A DNA stretch of 64,000 nt from Arthrobacter sp. PsM3 (GTDB lineage Bacteria > Actinomycetota > Actinomycetes > Actinomycetales > Micrococcaceae), in the NCBI RefSeq assembly GCF_030433895.1, contig NZ_JARUXE010000025.1:1-64000 (forward strand). Direction: 5' to 3'. Within the stretch, counting starts at the first letter, position 1. Each line of letters opens with the position of its first letter. Made by a program: the position numbers and the translations under genes. The notes beneath the pieces were generated by a model. The model ran no database searches. It was not told where the DNA came from and was given only the letters and a program-made list of their open reading frames with translations. Below, piece by piece: positions 16,802 to 25,697 of this stretch.

Positions 16802-16897
16802 CGCACAGACCCCGGTGGAGACTGCCGCGCTGTTGCGGGAACACCGGGGCACCGCCGCACCCGCGGACGTCGAATCCACGTTGAGGAAGTGAGCTCC

Positions 16898-18361
16898 ATG
16901 GCACCGAAAAAATCGCTCAAGCGTTCCCTGGGAATGTGGGCCATTGTGGGCCTGGGCCTGGGCTATATGACCCCCACGGTGGTCTTTGACACGTTCGGCA
17001 TTGTCTCCACGGAAACCGGCGGCCTGGTCCCGATGGCGTACCTGGTGGCCACCGTGGTGATGTTCTTTACCGCACTCAGTTACGGGAAAATGGTGGCGGT
17101 CTTCCCGGCCGCCGGATCGGCGTACACCTACACCCGCGAGACCATGCACCCCGGGCTCGGCTTCGTGGTGGGCTGGGCTGCGTTGCTGGATTACCTTCTG
17201 CTGCCGGTGGTCAACGCGCTGCTCATCCGCATCTACATGGAGGCCCTGTTTCCCGACGTTCCGGGCTGGATCTGGGTGGTGCTGTACGTCGCCCTGATCA
17301 CCGGAATCAACCTGCGCAGCATGACCTCAACCTCCAAGGTCACCTCCACGCTGGTGGTCTTCGAGATCGCACTGATTGTCGCGTTTGTTGCCCTGGCCGC
17401 CATCCAACTGTCCAACGGAATGGGACAAGGCACCATCTTCTCCACTGCGCCGCTGTTCAACGACGGCATCAAGGCTGCGGCGATCCTCACCGGAGCAACC
17501 GTGGTGTGCTTCTCCTTCATCGGCTTCGACGCCATCACCATGTACAGCGAGGAGGCCAAGGACCCCAAGACCATGCCGCGGGCCATCCTGCTCACCCTGG
17601 GAATCGGCGGCGGCATCTTCTTCCTGGCGGCCTGGTTTGGCCAGTCCGTGTTCCCCACGGTGGACCAATTCCTGGTCACCGACGACACCCTGCCGGAAAT
17701 GGCGCTCTACGTGGGCGGGCAGGTCTTCCAGCTGCTGTTCCTGGCCGGAGCGTTCGCGGCCACCATCGCGTCCGGCCTCTCCTCCCACGCCAGCGTGTCG
17801 CGCCTGCTCTTCGTGATGGGGCGCAACGGCGTGCTGCGCCCCGCCAAACTCTTCGCCTACGTCCACCCGACATTCCGGACACCGGTTTTCACCGTGGCAC
17901 TGGTGGGTGTGGTCTCGCTGCTGGCGATCACGCCGTCGCTGGAGTTGGTGGCGTCCATGATCAACTTCGGCGCACTGATCGCCTTCACGTTCGTAAACCT
18001 CTCCGTGATCGCCTACTTCGTGGTCCGCAAGAAGCGGTACCGCACCCCAAAGGACGTATTCCACTATCTGGTGCTGCCCTTGATCGGAGCGGGCATGACC
18101 GGGGTGCTGTGGGCCTTCCTGCATCCGGAAGCGCTCACCTTCGGCCTGATCTGGACCGGTGCCGGCGTGGTGTACCTCGCGGTACTCACCAAGGGCTTCC
18201 GTCTGAAGGTCGCGGACTTTGTGCTTGAAGAAGAGACCGCGGACGTCGGGGTCACCGCTGACATCGAGGTCAGCGCCGACATCGACGACCGCGACCGCCC
18301 CACCAGCGGAGTTCCGGTCCTGGCCGGCGCGGCCCCCACCCAAGCCCATGACAAGGAATGA
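16898..18361 (+). CDS. APC-superfamily permease, putative putrescine/polyamine importer
   Basis: A 487-aa membrane protein with about 12 hydrophobic helices and the APC-type first-helix region (MWAIVGLGLGYMTPTVVFDT) and a central motif around FSFIGFDAITMYSEEAKDP. The ATG at 16898 sits about 10 bp from GAGGAAG; the GTG at 16889 is too close to that site. The hydrophilic acidic tail of about 45 residues is cytoplasmic. Its stop overlaps the next start (ATGA). Position between aminobutyraldehyde dehydrogenase and putrescine oxidase suggests putrescine uptake (inference). Confidence 0.85.
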   Translation: MAPKKSLKRSLGMWAIVGLGLGYMTPTVVFDTFGIVSTETGGLVPMAYLVATVVMFFTALSYGKMVAVFPAAGSAYTYTRETMHPGLGFVVGWAALLDYLLLPVVNALLIRIYMEALFPDVPGWIWVVLYVALITGINLRSMTSTSKVTSTLVVFEIALIVAFVALAAIQLSNGMGQGTIFSTAPLFNDGIKAAAILTGATVVCFSFIGFDAITMYSEEAKDPKTMPRAILLTLGIGGGIFFLAAWFGQSVFPTVDQFLVTDDTLPEMALYVGGQVFQLLFLAGAFAATIASGLSSHASVSRLLFVMGRNGVLRPAKLFAYVHPTFRTPVFTVALVGVVSLLAITPSLELVASMINFGALIAFTFVNLSVIAYFVVRKKRYRTPKDVFHYLVLPLIGAGMTGVLWAFLHPEALTFGLIWTGAGVVYLAVLTKGFRLKVADFVLEEETADVGVTADIEVSADIDDRDRPTSGVPVLAGAAPTQAHDKE

Positions 18362-19782
18362 ACACGACCATGAAAACCGAGGAAAAAGTGAACACTCTTG
18401 ACCGCGACGTCGTCATCATCGGCGCCGGCGTCACGGGGCTGACAGCGGCCCGTGACCTCAAAGCCGCCGGCCTGACCGTCGCCGTCCTGGAAGCCCGCGA
18501 CCGTGTAGGCGGCCGGACCTGGACGGACACCATCGACGGCGCTGTGCTGGAGATCGGCGGCCAGTGGATCTCCCCGGACCAGGACGCGCTGACGTCCATC
18601 CTGGACGAGCTCGGACTGGAAACCTTCAGCCGGTACCGCGAGGGAAAATCCGTGTACGTGTCTCCGAAGGGCGAACGGACCGAGTACGCCGGGGACATGT
18701 TCCCGGTTCCGGAGCAGACCGGGCGCGAGATCCAGCGCCTGATCGAGATCCTGGACGAGCTCGCGGCCGACGTCGGCGCCGCCGAGCCGTGGGCCCACCC
18801 CAGAGCCCGGGAACTGGACACCATCTCCCTGCACCACTGGCTGCGCCAGCATTCCACGGACGAGGAAGCCTGTGCCAACATCGGACACTTCCTCGCCGGA
18901 GGCATGCTGACCAAACCTGCCCACTCCTTCTCCGTCCTGCAGGCCATCCTGATGGCTGCGTCCGCGGGCTCGTTCTCCAATCTGGTCGATGAGGACCTGC
19001 TTCTGGACAAGCGGGTGGTGGGCGGCATGCAGCGGCTCTCCGAAACGATCGCCGCGGAACTGGGCGACGACGTCGTACTCGGCTCTCCGGTCCGCACCCT
19101 GCAATGGGGGCAGAGCGGGGACGGCACCGGCGTGACCGCCGTGTCAAAGAAGGCGACCGTCAGGGCGAGGTACGCCATCATGGCCGTTCCGCCCAACCTC
19201 TATTCCCGGGTTTCCTTCGATCCGCCCCTGCCGCGCCGGCAGCACCAGATGCACCAACACCAGTCCCTGGGGCTGGTCATCAAGGTCCATGCCGTTTATG
19301 ACGCACCGTTCTGGCGGGACGAAGGATTGTCCGGCACCTGCTTCAGCCCGGACCTGATGGTGCAGGAAATTTATGACAACACCAACCACGAGGACCCGCG
19401 CGGAACGCTGGTCGCCTTCGTGCCGGATGAGAAAGCCGATGCCATGTTCGCGCTGGGCGCTGACGAGCGGCGCCGTGTGATCCTGGAAGACTTCGCAAAG
19501 TCGCTGGGGCCGAAGGCACTGGAGCCTGCGGTGTACTACGAATCCGACTGGGGATCGGAGGAGTGGACCCGCGGCGCCTATGCCTCCAGCTACGACCTGG
19601 GCGGCCTGCACCGTTACGGCGCGGACCAGCTCACACCCGTGGGACCGATCTACTGGGCTTCCTCCGACCTGGCGGCCGCCGGCTACCAGCACGTGGACGG
19701 GGCCGTGCGGATGGGCCGTGGCACCGCGGCGAAGATCGCGGCCCGCGCCGGGGAGTCAATGCCGGCATACACCGCAATCTGA
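18358..19782 (+). CDS. puo: Putrescine oxidase (FAD-dependent flavin amine oxidase)
   Basis: A 474-aa flavin amine oxidase that converts putrescine and oxygen to 4-aminobutanal, ammonia and hydrogen peroxide. The N-terminal FAD motif VVIIGAGVTGLTAARDL is followed by GGRTWTDTIDGAVLEIGGQW. The stretches EPWAHPRARELDTIS, GGMLTKPAHSFSVLQA and SDWGSEEWTRGAYASSYD are as I remember them in the Micrococcus/Kocuria and Rhodococcus putrescine oxidases, giving good specificity support. Start overlaps the permease stop; a second ATG lies at 18370. End of the putrescine operon, followed by a strong hairpin. Confidence 0.88.
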   Translation: MNTTMKTEEKVNTLDRDVVIIGAGVTGLTAARDLKAAGLTVAVLEARDRVGGRTWTDTIDGAVLEIGGQWISPDQDALTSILDELGLETFSRYREGKSVYVSPKGERTEYAGDMFPVPEQTGREIQRLIEILDELAADVGAAEPWAHPRARELDTISLHHWLRQHSTDEEACANIGHFLAGGMLTKPAHSFSVLQAILMAASAGSFSNLVDEDLLLDKRVVGGMQRLSETIAAELGDDVVLGSPVRTLQWGQSGDGTGVTAVSKKATVRARYAIMAVPPNLYSRVSFDPPLPRRQHQMHQHQSLGLVIKVHAVYDAPFWRDEGLSGTCFSPDLMVQEIYDNTNHEDPRGTLVAFVPDEKADAMFALGADERRRVILEDFAKSLGPKALEPAVYYESDWGSEEWTRGAYASSYDLGGLHRYGADQLTPVGPIYWASSDLAAAGYQHVDGAVRMGRGTAAKIAARAGESMPAYTAI

Positions 19783-19844
19783 CGGACAAGGGTTCGCGGC
19801 GGGCCGTGAAACGGCTGGAGCACCGTGAAACAGCAACAAGAACC

Positions 19845-19880
19845 AGGCGGGCCCGGCAGTAATGACTGCCGGGGCCGCCT
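19845..19880. terminator. Convergent-gene terminator hairpin
   Basis: Arms 19845-19859 and 19866-19880 (15 bp, one mismatch) around the loop TAATGA. It lies between the convergent ends of putrescine oxidase and the NCS1 permease and could stop transcription from both sides, although flanking U-tracts are weak. Confidence 0.65.
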
Positions 19881-19897
19881 GGATTTAAGGACCAACC

Positions 19898-21262
19898 CTA
19901 ATGTGTGAGGGCAGGATCCAGCTCTTCATCGGCCGGGTCAACGGTCGCTGCGGAACTGATCAAACGCGGCGGTGAGAGTTTGTAGGCGCCGTAGTACACG
20001 CCCGCCGCCAACGCCATGGTGATCAGGGGTGTGAGCTGGGAAACCACCGGCCACGCTGTTTGTTCGGTGAGTGCAATTCCCACTGCTGAAGCAAACACCC
20101 ATGCGACCGCTCCGGGGCTGATCGCCTTGAGATTGGCCGGCCGGATATCAGGGACCTGATCCTGCGCTTTCCAGTTCAGGCCGATGAATACCAGTGCGAT
20201 GGCAACCCACGCGGTGACAAAGACACCCTGCCAGGCCAGGGCCTTGAGAAGGTAACTCAAAACGTCCGTGAGCATCAGCAGGAAGGCCAGGGCGCCGGTG
20301 ACGATAACCCAGATATAGCGGGGCAGGTCCAGCCGGAACACCCGGCTGGCGAACGCCGAGATGTTTTCTGATGCGAGGTAGTAGTTTGCCGTGTTGATGC
20401 GGGTCTGTGAAATGAGGATGACCAGCAGGCCGACAATCCCCAGCGATGAGATAAAGGCCTGGACGACTCCGGTTTCCGAGGCTTCAATTCGCCATGCACT
20501 CATGATGTAGATGCCAACCAGCCCGTTCAGTCCGAACGTGAATGCATAGAAGACCCAGCCGAATGTCACGGTTCCCAGGAACTTCTCGTCCTGCTTACGT
20601 CCCATCCGGGCATAGTCGAAGGTGTACATCATCATGATGTAGACGCCCATGTAGATAAGGTAAGAAGTCAGCCAGCCCGGCAGTGCGGACGAGACGGCGG
20701 CCTGGCCAATCCAGTCGGTGGGTACGCCCCTGATGAGGGTGGCCGCGACGACCACCGCAATCAGGCCGGCAACATAAAGCGGGAGCAGGACACCGTTGAG
20801 TTTGTCCAACCAGTTCTGCACGCCCCCCAGGGCCAGTGGGATGGCGTAGATCACCACCACGGCATACCAGACGACGATGCTCCCACCGAAGAACTCGTGG
20901 AAGGCAACGGCAATGATGGATCCTTCGAACACCGCATAGTAGATGGCCGTGGCTGCGAAGATCAGCGATGCCAGGGCGGAGCCGACCAGGCCGAAAAGGG
21001 TGCGGGAGAAAAGGCTGACAGTGAGCCCGGTCCGCGCCGCATACCGCGAGAGGACCTTGTTGATGGCGCCGTAGGTGACGATGGTGAGCGCCATGCCAAT
21101 CAGGGTGTTCACGACGCCAACTGCTCCTGCCGAAGCTACAGCCACGTAGATCCAGAACATGGCGGAGAATACCGCCCACCAAGCCATCGTGAGGGACCAT
21201 CTTCCGGCACGCATGCTGGCCGGAAGGACATAGTTTGAGTACGACAATTTCGCACCTTTCAC
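19898..21262 (-). CDS. NCS1-family (purine/cytosine/hydantoin permease-like) transporter
   Basis: A 454-aa integral membrane protein with about 12 hydrophobic segments. Features fit NCS1: an early MAWWAVFSAMFWIYVA segment, a GGVQNWLDKLNG motif in the middle, and RINTANYYLASENIS-type helix-8 region. NCS1 proteins import nucleobases, hydantoins, allantoin or related heterocycles by Na+ or H+ symport. It lies downstream of hyuB on the same strand, so a hydantoin or oxoproline-type ring compound is the likely cargo. Confidence 0.82.
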   Translation of the reverse strand: MKGAKLSYSNYVLPASMRAGRWSLTMAWWAVFSAMFWIYVAVASAGAVGVVNTLIGMALTIVTYGAINKVLSRYAARTGLTVSLFSRTLFGLVGSALASLIFAATAIYYAVFEGSIIAVAFHEFFGGSIVVWYAVVVIYAIPLALGGVQNWLDKLNGVLLPLYVAGLIAVVVAATLIRGVPTDWIGQAAVSSALPGWLTSYLIYMGVYIMMMYTFDYARMGRKQDEKFLGTVTFGWVFYAFTFGLNGLVGIYIMSAWRIEASETGVVQAFISSLGIVGLLVILISQTRINTANYYLASENISAFASRVFRLDLPRYIWVIVTGALAFLLMLTDVLSYLLKALAWQGVFVTAWVAIALVFIGLNWKAQDQVPDIRPANLKAISPGAVAWVFASAVGIALTEQTAWPVVSQLTPLITMALAAGVYYGAYKLSPPRLISSAATVDPADEELDPALTH

Positions 21263-21426
21263 AGCTGTTGAAGAAGCTAGGGAGGGTGAGGCTTAGCCTC
21301 GGAATGCTCTGGAAGGAACGCCTGGCCCGGGCATGCGGGGTTCGGGCCGGGTTCGCTTCCTGCAAAACTGGGTGCTTCCCCCACCGTGGTCACGGATCCA
21401 TCGCGATGCAGGGCAATGAGGTGCCA

Positions 21427-21457
21427 GGCCCGCCGATGCGGTCAGCGTCGGCGGGCC
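21427..21457. terminator. Hairpin between hyuB and the NCS1 permease gene
   Basis: Arms GGCCCGCCGA (21427-21436) and TCGGCGGGCC (21448-21457) pair perfectly around an 11-base loop, just after the hyuB stop. No U-tract; it may only reduce read-through to the permease gene or stabilise the mRNA end. Confidence 0.5.
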
Positions 21458-21477
21458 CGGGGTCGGTCAGAATGCGC

Positions 21478-23484
21478 TTAGTGCCAATGGGACGAGGAGC
21501 GCTTCTCCATGCTTTTGCGGAACTCAGAGGTGGTCTCCGGGAACAGTTCCCCGGTGCCCCAGTCCAGGATCACGCCGTGCCGGCGGATCACATCGAGCAT
21601 GTCCACCTCTCCGGTGCGGTACTTCTCCGCCACGACCACAGGATCGGCGGTCAGCCACCCGGGGCGGTCGGCGCGGATCTGCTGGCGCAGCGCGGTGCTG
21701 GCTGCATGGTCAATCTCGAACTGGTCCAGTTCGCGGTCGATTTCGCGGATGACGACGCCGTAGTCCTTGGCTGCCCGTTCGATCGACACATACTCGTCGA
21801 TGACGTCTTCGAGGACCTCCTCAAAAGGCCGTTCCAGGGGATCGCCGTAGCCGCCGCCACCAGCGGACGGGCGTGTGAACGAGTCCCCGGAGCGCAGCGG
21901 AACAGCTGAGAAGTTCGAACCGAGGAACTTTTCCTGATCAGTGCCCTTGTTCATCCACACACCGTGCGGGATGGACGGAAGGCCGCCTTCGATGCCCCAG
22001 GTGATGGAGCGTGCCCGGTCGCAGCAGTAGCTCATCACGGTCTTTGTCGCGTCGACCAGGGTGCCGCCCTTTTCGATGCCCAGGCCGCCGCGGAATCTCC
22101 CGGGGCCGCCGGAGTCGGTGGCGATCTGGTGCACCGTGGTCAGGACGGGGGAGAGCCGCTCCTGGCCTTCGATAGGTTGGACCGCCAGACCGGGGCCGAA
22201 GACCGGGGCAGTGGCGCTGGCTCCGTCCTTGGAGGCCCGGCCGCCCCAGCCGCCGGCCATCCAGTCGTACCACATGAAGTACGGGTTATCGTCGGTGCGG
22301 CCGTCACGGCCGCCCACCAGGAGATACTCGAGGTTGAACGCACATGCCATGGCGCGCTCGGGCATGATCTGGGACCACAGCTCGAAGATCCCGTTCATCA
22401 GCTTTTCGTAGGGGCCGGAGCAGAACCCTGTGACCGCGAAAGGCCAGCCGGCGTTGACCACGGTGCCCTCGGGCCCGATTTCCGCATCGACGGCGGCGTA
22501 GAAGCCGGAGTTCAACGGAACGTCCGGGAAGAATGTCTTCGTGCCGGCGTAAATGGCCGAGTGGGTGGTGCCGTAACCGGAATTGAGGAAGGTTTCCACC
22601 GCGGGCGCGGAACCGGTCAGGTCGTAGTGGATTCCTTTCCCATCCAGGGTTAGTTTGATCTTGATGGGCACCAGGCCCTCGCCCTTGCCCGGATCGAAGT
22701 CGATGTAGTCGGTCGTTTCCCATTGCCCCTGCGGCAGGTGCTCGAGCCGGCGTCGGACGGTTCTTTCGACGTAGTCCTGGGTTTCCTGCATCGCGGCGAC
22801 GACCGTTGTCTTCGAATACTTAGCCACAAGGCGGTGGATTTCGCGCTCGCACACGGCGGTCGCTTCTGACTGGGCTTGGAGGTCACCCATGGCCTGGCGC
22901 GGGGCCCGGGTGTTGGAGACCAGGAGCTGGGCGACGTCGTGCAGGAAGACGCCCTTGCTCCAGATCCGGACGGGGGTGATCCGCAGGCCTTCGCCGAAAT
23001 GCTCCTTGGCGTTGACATCGAACGAACCCGGAACGTTGCCGCCAATGTCCGCCCAGTGGCCCTTGTTCTGGGCGAAAGCGATCACCTCACCGGCGGAGAA
23101 AATCGGCCGGATGAAGCTGACGTCGTTGAAGTGCGTGCCGCCCCGGTAGGGGTCGTTGATGGCGAACACGTCCCCGGGGTGGATGTCTTTGCCGAATTCC
23201 TCGATGACCGCCTTGCACTGGAAGTGCAGGGTGCCGACGTGCACGGCGATGTCACCGCTGCCCTGCATGACGGTGTTTCCGGTGGCGTCACAGAGGGCGG
23301 AGGAGAAGTCGCGGGAGTAGATGACGAAGGAGTAGCAGGTCCGGAGAATCTGCTCGCTCATCAGGTCGACGCTGGTGACGAAGGCGTTTTTCAGCACCTC
23401 GAACGTCACGGGGTCAAGCCCTGATGCCTGCCGCGCATCGGTATGGGCGGCATGGAGGTCTGGCATGGTGATCACGTCGGTCAT
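21478..23484 (-). CDS. hyuB: Hydantoinase B/oxoprolinase subunit B family protein
   Basis: A 668-aa protein matching HyuB: it starts with the family signature LDPVTFEVLKNAFVTSVDLM, has VMQGSGDIAVHVGTL and HPGDVFAINDPYRGGTHFND, and the C-terminal GGGGYGDPLERP motif. Together with HyuA it would catalyse ATP-dependent opening of a lactam or hydantoin ring such as 5-oxoproline, N-methylhydantoin, or the carboxylation-type reactions known in the superfamily. ATG 23484 overlaps the hyuA stop (ATGA); the frame's upstream extension lies inside hyuA. Substrate unknown. Confidence 0.88.
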   Translation of the reverse strand: MTDVITMPDLHAAHTDARQASGLDPVTFEVLKNAFVTSVDLMSEQILRTCYSFVIYSRDFSSALCDATGNTVMQGSGDIAVHVGTLHFQCKAVIEEFGKDIHPGDVFAINDPYRGGTHFNDVSFIRPIFSAGEVIAFAQNKGHWADIGGNVPGSFDVNAKEHFGEGLRITPVRIWSKGVFLHDVAQLLVSNTRAPRQAMGDLQAQSEATAVCEREIHRLVAKYSKTTVVAAMQETQDYVERTVRRRLEHLPQGQWETTDYIDFDPGKGEGLVPIKIKLTLDGKGIHYDLTGSAPAVETFLNSGYGTTHSAIYAGTKTFFPDVPLNSGFYAAVDAEIGPEGTVVNAGWPFAVTGFCSGPYEKLMNGIFELWSQIMPERAMACAFNLEYLLVGGRDGRTDDNPYFMWYDWMAGGWGGRASKDGASATAPVFGPGLAVQPIEGQERLSPVLTTVHQIATDSGGPGRFRGGLGIEKGGTLVDATKTVMSYCCDRARSITWGIEGGLPSIPHGVWMNKGTDQEKFLGSNFSAVPLRSGDSFTRPSAGGGGYGDPLERPFEEVLEDVIDEYVSIERAAKDYGVVIREIDRELDQFEIDHAASTALRQQIRADRPGWLTADPVVVAEKYRTGEVDMLDVIRRHGVILDWGTGELFPETTSEFRKSMEKRSSSHWH

Positions 23485-25541
23485 GATGAGGCTCCCTGCT
23501 GGTCTTTGAACTCTGTGAGGTGGATCCGGATGTTGAGCCACTCGTCGATTTCGGCGGTGGTGCGCGGGGGCAGCACCGTCGTGGAGTCAAGCTGGTCGAT
23601 GATCGCGGGACCTTCGAACCTCGCGCCGGCGCCGAGCTTGGTGCGGTCGTAGACGGGCGTTTCGACCCAGCCGTCCTTGCCGAAGTACACCGGCCGGACC
23701 GAATCGGGCTCGCCGGGTCCGGAGACCCTTTCCGTCGCCGGAGCGAAGGAGGGCTTGGGCGTCTTGCCGACTGCGGACAGCTGCAGTTGGTAGATTTCCA
23801 CGGGCTGGTCATCCTGGCGGAACGCGAATTCGCGCTCGTGCTGCTGGTGGAAGCTCTGGATGGCTTCTTCCAGGGCGCCGTCGCCGGTTCCCATGTTCAC
23901 GGCCATTGAACGCCACTGTCCCTGGTAGCGCATGGAGATGATCCGCTGCAGGATCGAGTTCTCCTCGGATACGCCTTCGTGCCGGAGCCGGGCGGTGGCT
24001 TCCGTTTCGAGGGCCCTGTATTTGCTCTCCAGGTCCTCGGCGTCGGCTTCGGCGGCAACGGCCGTGTACATCGCGGACAGGTCGTGGCTGATGTCCACCA
24101 GGAGGCAGCCCAGGGCCGAGGTGACGCCGGGGTTGGGCGGTACTACGACGGTGGGGATGTTCAGTTCCCTGGCCACCTCGGCGCCGTGCAGGGCGCCGGC
24201 GCCACCGAAGGCGATCAGCGCAAAGTCGCGGGGGTCATAGCCGCGCCGGATGGAGATCAGGCGGACGGCGTCGGCCATATTGGCGTTCGCCACCTGGAGG
24301 ATGGCGTGTGCGGCCTCCGCTTCGCTCATGTCCAAAGGTTCCGCAATGGCACGCTTAATCGCGGACTGCGAGAGTCCGCGGTCCAGCGTCTTTGCGCCGC
24401 CGGCCAGGGTGGATCCGAGCCTGTTCAGGACCACGTTCGCGTCGCAGTTGGTCGGGTCCTCGCCGCCCATGTTGTAGCAGGCGGGGCCAGGGTCGGCGCC
24501 CGCGGACTGCGGGCCGTTGCGGAGCGAACCGGCAATGTCGATGTGCGCAATCGAGCCGCCGCCGGCGCCGATGGTGAGGACTTCGATGCTGGGGAACACG
24601 ATGGGGTGGCCGTATTCAACCTGCCATTCCTTGGTGATGCGGAGTTCACCGTCGGAGACCAGCGCAATGTCGGTGGACGTGCCGCCCATGTCCAGGCTCA
24701 CGGCGTTTTCGAAGCCGCACTGCTGGGCGATGTGCTTGGCCGCGATGGCGCCGGCTGCGATGCCCGACGCGGCGAGGCGCACGGGGTAGCGCTTGACCAT
24801 GCGCGGGGTCATGGAACCGCCGCCGGAGTGCAGAAGCAGCAGGTCGCCGTCGTAACCGCCGCTTTCGAGCTCGTCGGCGAGGCGGCTGACGTAGCCGGAC
24901 ACCAGGGGGCCCAGTACGGCGTTGGCGACGGCGGTGTTGAAGCGGTCATGCTCGAAGATTTCGGGCAGGATCTCGGCCGAGGTGGAGACGGTGGCGTCGG
25001 GAAGTTCCTCTTCCAGGATTTTCCGCATCCGGATTTCGTGCTCGGCGTTGGCGTAGGAGTTGATGAAGCAGATGGCGATGGTTGTGACGCCGCGCTTACG
25101 TAGCACTGCGGCGAGACGGCGGGCTTCCTCTTCGTCCAAGGGAGCGACGATGTTGCCGGCGTAGTCAATGCGCTCGGTCACCTCGAACCTGTCACGGCGG
25201 CGGATGTAGGGACCGGTTACGTCGTTGTAGGCGTCCCACAGGTCATCCTTCGTGCCGTCCCGGATCTCGATGACATCCCGGAACCCCTTGGTCGTGACCA
25301 TGGCTGCCGTGGGAAAGTTCCGGGTGATCAGGGCGTTCGTTGCAACGGTGGTTCCGTGTGAGAATAACGACACGTCCGCCAGATTGATCTCTGCACGTTC
25401 CACGCCGTGCAATATCGCCAGCATTGGGTCAGCCGGTGTCGACGGGACCTTGGTGACCCGCATGCGTTGTGTTGCTTCATCGAAAATGCAGACGTCAGTA
25501 AATGTGCCCCCGACGTCGACTGCAACTCTGAGATTGGACAT
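23481..25541 (-). CDS. hyuA: Hydantoinase A/oxoprolinase subunit A family protein
   Basis: A 686-aa protein with the actin-like ATP-binding elements of HyuA: DVGGTFTDVCIFDEAT at the N-terminus and MGGTSTDIALVSDGE near residue 285, plus FSHGTTVATNALITR and YDPRDFALIAFGGAGALHGAE. This subunit phosphorylates or activates the ring substrate for HyuB. Coupled to hyuB and divergent from the second pucR gene across 156 bp that contain a GTGAC-N10-GTCAC inverted repeat (25588-25607). Confidence 0.88.
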   Translation of the reverse strand: MSNLRVAVDVGGTFTDVCIFDEATQRMRVTKVPSTPADPMLAILHGVERAEINLADVSLFSHGTTVATNALITRNFPTAAMVTTKGFRDVIEIRDGTKDDLWDAYNDVTGPYIRRRDRFEVTERIDYAGNIVAPLDEEEARRLAAVLRKRGVTTIAICFINSYANAEHEIRMRKILEEELPDATVSTSAEILPEIFEHDRFNTAVANAVLGPLVSGYVSRLADELESGGYDGDLLLLHSGGGSMTPRMVKRYPVRLAASGIAAGAIAAKHIAQQCGFENAVSLDMGGTSTDIALVSDGELRITKEWQVEYGHPIVFPSIEVLTIGAGGGSIAHIDIAGSLRNGPQSAGADPGPACYNMGGEDPTNCDANVVLNRLGSTLAGGAKTLDRGLSQSAIKRAIAEPLDMSEAEAAHAILQVANANMADAVRLISIRRGYDPRDFALIAFGGAGALHGAEVARELNIPTVVVPPNPGVTSALGCLLVDISHDLSAMYTAVAAEADAEDLESKYRALETEATARLRHEGVSEENSILQRIISMRYQGQWRSMAVNMGTGDGALEEAIQSFHQQHEREFAFRQDDQPVEIYQLQLSAVGKTPKPSFAPATERVSGPGEPDSVRPVYFGKDGWVETPVYDRTKLGAGARFEGPAIIDQLDSTTVLPPRTTAEIDEWLNIRIHLTEFKDQQGASS

Positions 25542-25697
25542 CTATGGTTCCTCCAGGATGCTGATTGGGTACCAACAACCTTCCGCTGTGACGTGAGTCT
25601 CTGTCACTGGTGAAACTAAAATAAAGGGAAGAGGCCGTTGTGAGATTTCCAAACAGCTTCCACTCGGGCCTCCCTCACCCTTCAGCCAGGAGTCCAC

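Noticed and set aside
15368..17149. 593-codon minus-strand open frame
   Set aside because: Runs antisense across two clear genes (aldehyde dehydrogenase and permease), no ribosome-binding site or recognisable domain.
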